Shown here piece after piece: positions 19,250 through 19,362 of a stretch of 19,362 nucleotides of DNA. Source of the stretch: Candidatus Pacearchaeota archaeon (GTDB lineage Archaea > Nanoarchaeota > Nanoarchaeia > Pacearchaeales > GW2011-AR1). Where the stretch lies: positions 1 through 19,362 of the forward strand of contig NZER01000195.1 of assembly GCA_002690445.1 (NCBI GenBank), written 5' to 3'. The notes below the pieces were generated by a model. It was not told where the DNA came from. It saw nothing but the letters and a program-made list of their open reading frames with translations, and did no database searches. Positions within the stretch are counted from its first letter, which is position 1; each line of letters starts with the position of its first letter. The position numbers and the translations under genes are program-made.

Positions 19250-19326
19250 ACGAGCGTAGCTCAGTTGGCTAGAGCGCCACGTTTACACCGTGGATGTCGG
19301 GGGTTCGAATCCCTCCGCTCGTACCA
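19250..19326 (+). tRNA. tRNA-Val (anticodon TAC)
   Basis: The acceptor stem is ACGAGCG with CGCTCGT, discriminator A and encoded CCA. The anticodon stem is CCACG/CGTGG with loop TTTACAC and anticodon TAC at 19284-19286. The T-arm GGGGG/CCCTC-type stem carries TTCGAAT. It reads GTA/GTG valine codons. The final 36 bases of the window after it hold nothing I can assign. Confidence 0.95.
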
Positions 19327-19362
19327 TATAAAAAAGAGTTGCAGCAGAGGTTCTAACGAACA

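Noticed and set aside
1..19362. CRISPR array, insertion sequence or attachment site
   Set aside because: No regularly spaced repeats, transposase-like gene or terminal inverted repeats were seen, and no tRNA fragment duplication suggesting an att site.

Overview
The window looks like part of the genome of a large tailed phage (or a closely related prophage or plasmid-like virus) of a Gram-negative, probably aquatic bacterium. The evidence is indirect, because no capsid, tail or terminase gene is visible. It rests on tightly packed, overlapping genes on both strands, a UvsX/RecA-like recombinase, a complete class I ribonucleotide reductase, a T4 gp1-like deoxynucleotide kinase, a dCMP deaminase, a small sigma-like factor, three tRNA genes and a lysis-like membrane cluster. 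Base composition is moderately AT-rich. Many genes lack a clear Shine-Dalgarno sequence. No host can be named from the sequence.

Layout. Positions 1-2295 (minus strand): a broken or partial gene at the edge, the UvsX-like recombinase, an unknown gene, and two small membrane proteins. Positions 2444-4193 (plus): an overlapping envelope operon with a membrane/coiled-coil protein, a tail-anchored protein, a small soluble protein, a lipoprotein with a C-terminal membrane segment (a candidate u-spanin) and a signal peptidase I. A bidirectional terminator at 4199-4232 separates it from the next block. Positions 4262-14065 (minus): in transcription order, an unknown gene, an FKBP-type prolyl isomerase, a roughly 460-base structured non-coding region, a dNMP kinase, a sigma-like factor, a small DUF736-like protein, a GT-B glycosyltransferase, an FmdB-like protein without cysteines, a GT2-methyltransferase fusion, nrdA, a small unknown gene, nrdB and a small lipoprotein. 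Positions 14149-19326 (plus): an AT-hook/winged-helix regulator, dCMP deaminase, membrane and unknown proteins, a nucleotide-diphospho-sugar transferase, an HExxH metallopeptidase, a SET-domain protein, an Hsp20 chaperone, tRNA-Gly(TCC), a membrane-anchored methyltransferase, tRNA-Arg(TCT), a small membrane protein and tRNA-Val(TAC).

The genes suggest a virus that supplies its own deoxynucleotides (NrdA/NrdB, dNMP kinase, dCMP deaminase), recombination (UvsX), transcription switching (sigma-like factor, AT-hook protein), folding help (FKBP, Hsp20), translation help (tRNAs) and envelope remodelling (signal peptidase, spanin candidate, lipoproteins, glycosyltransferases).

The most interesting item is the gene-free stretch at about 12550-13016. 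It is full of helices and contains an exact 16-base repeat. Its non-Watson-Crick pairs become G-U pairs only on the minus strand, and two of its loops are GNRA only on the minus strand. I read it as an undescribed or unrecognised large structured RNA. Other points of note are an NrdB with valine at the tyrosyl-radical position and glutamate as first metal ligand, and a set of sigma70-like promoters placed so close to start codons that the mRNAs would be nearly leaderless.
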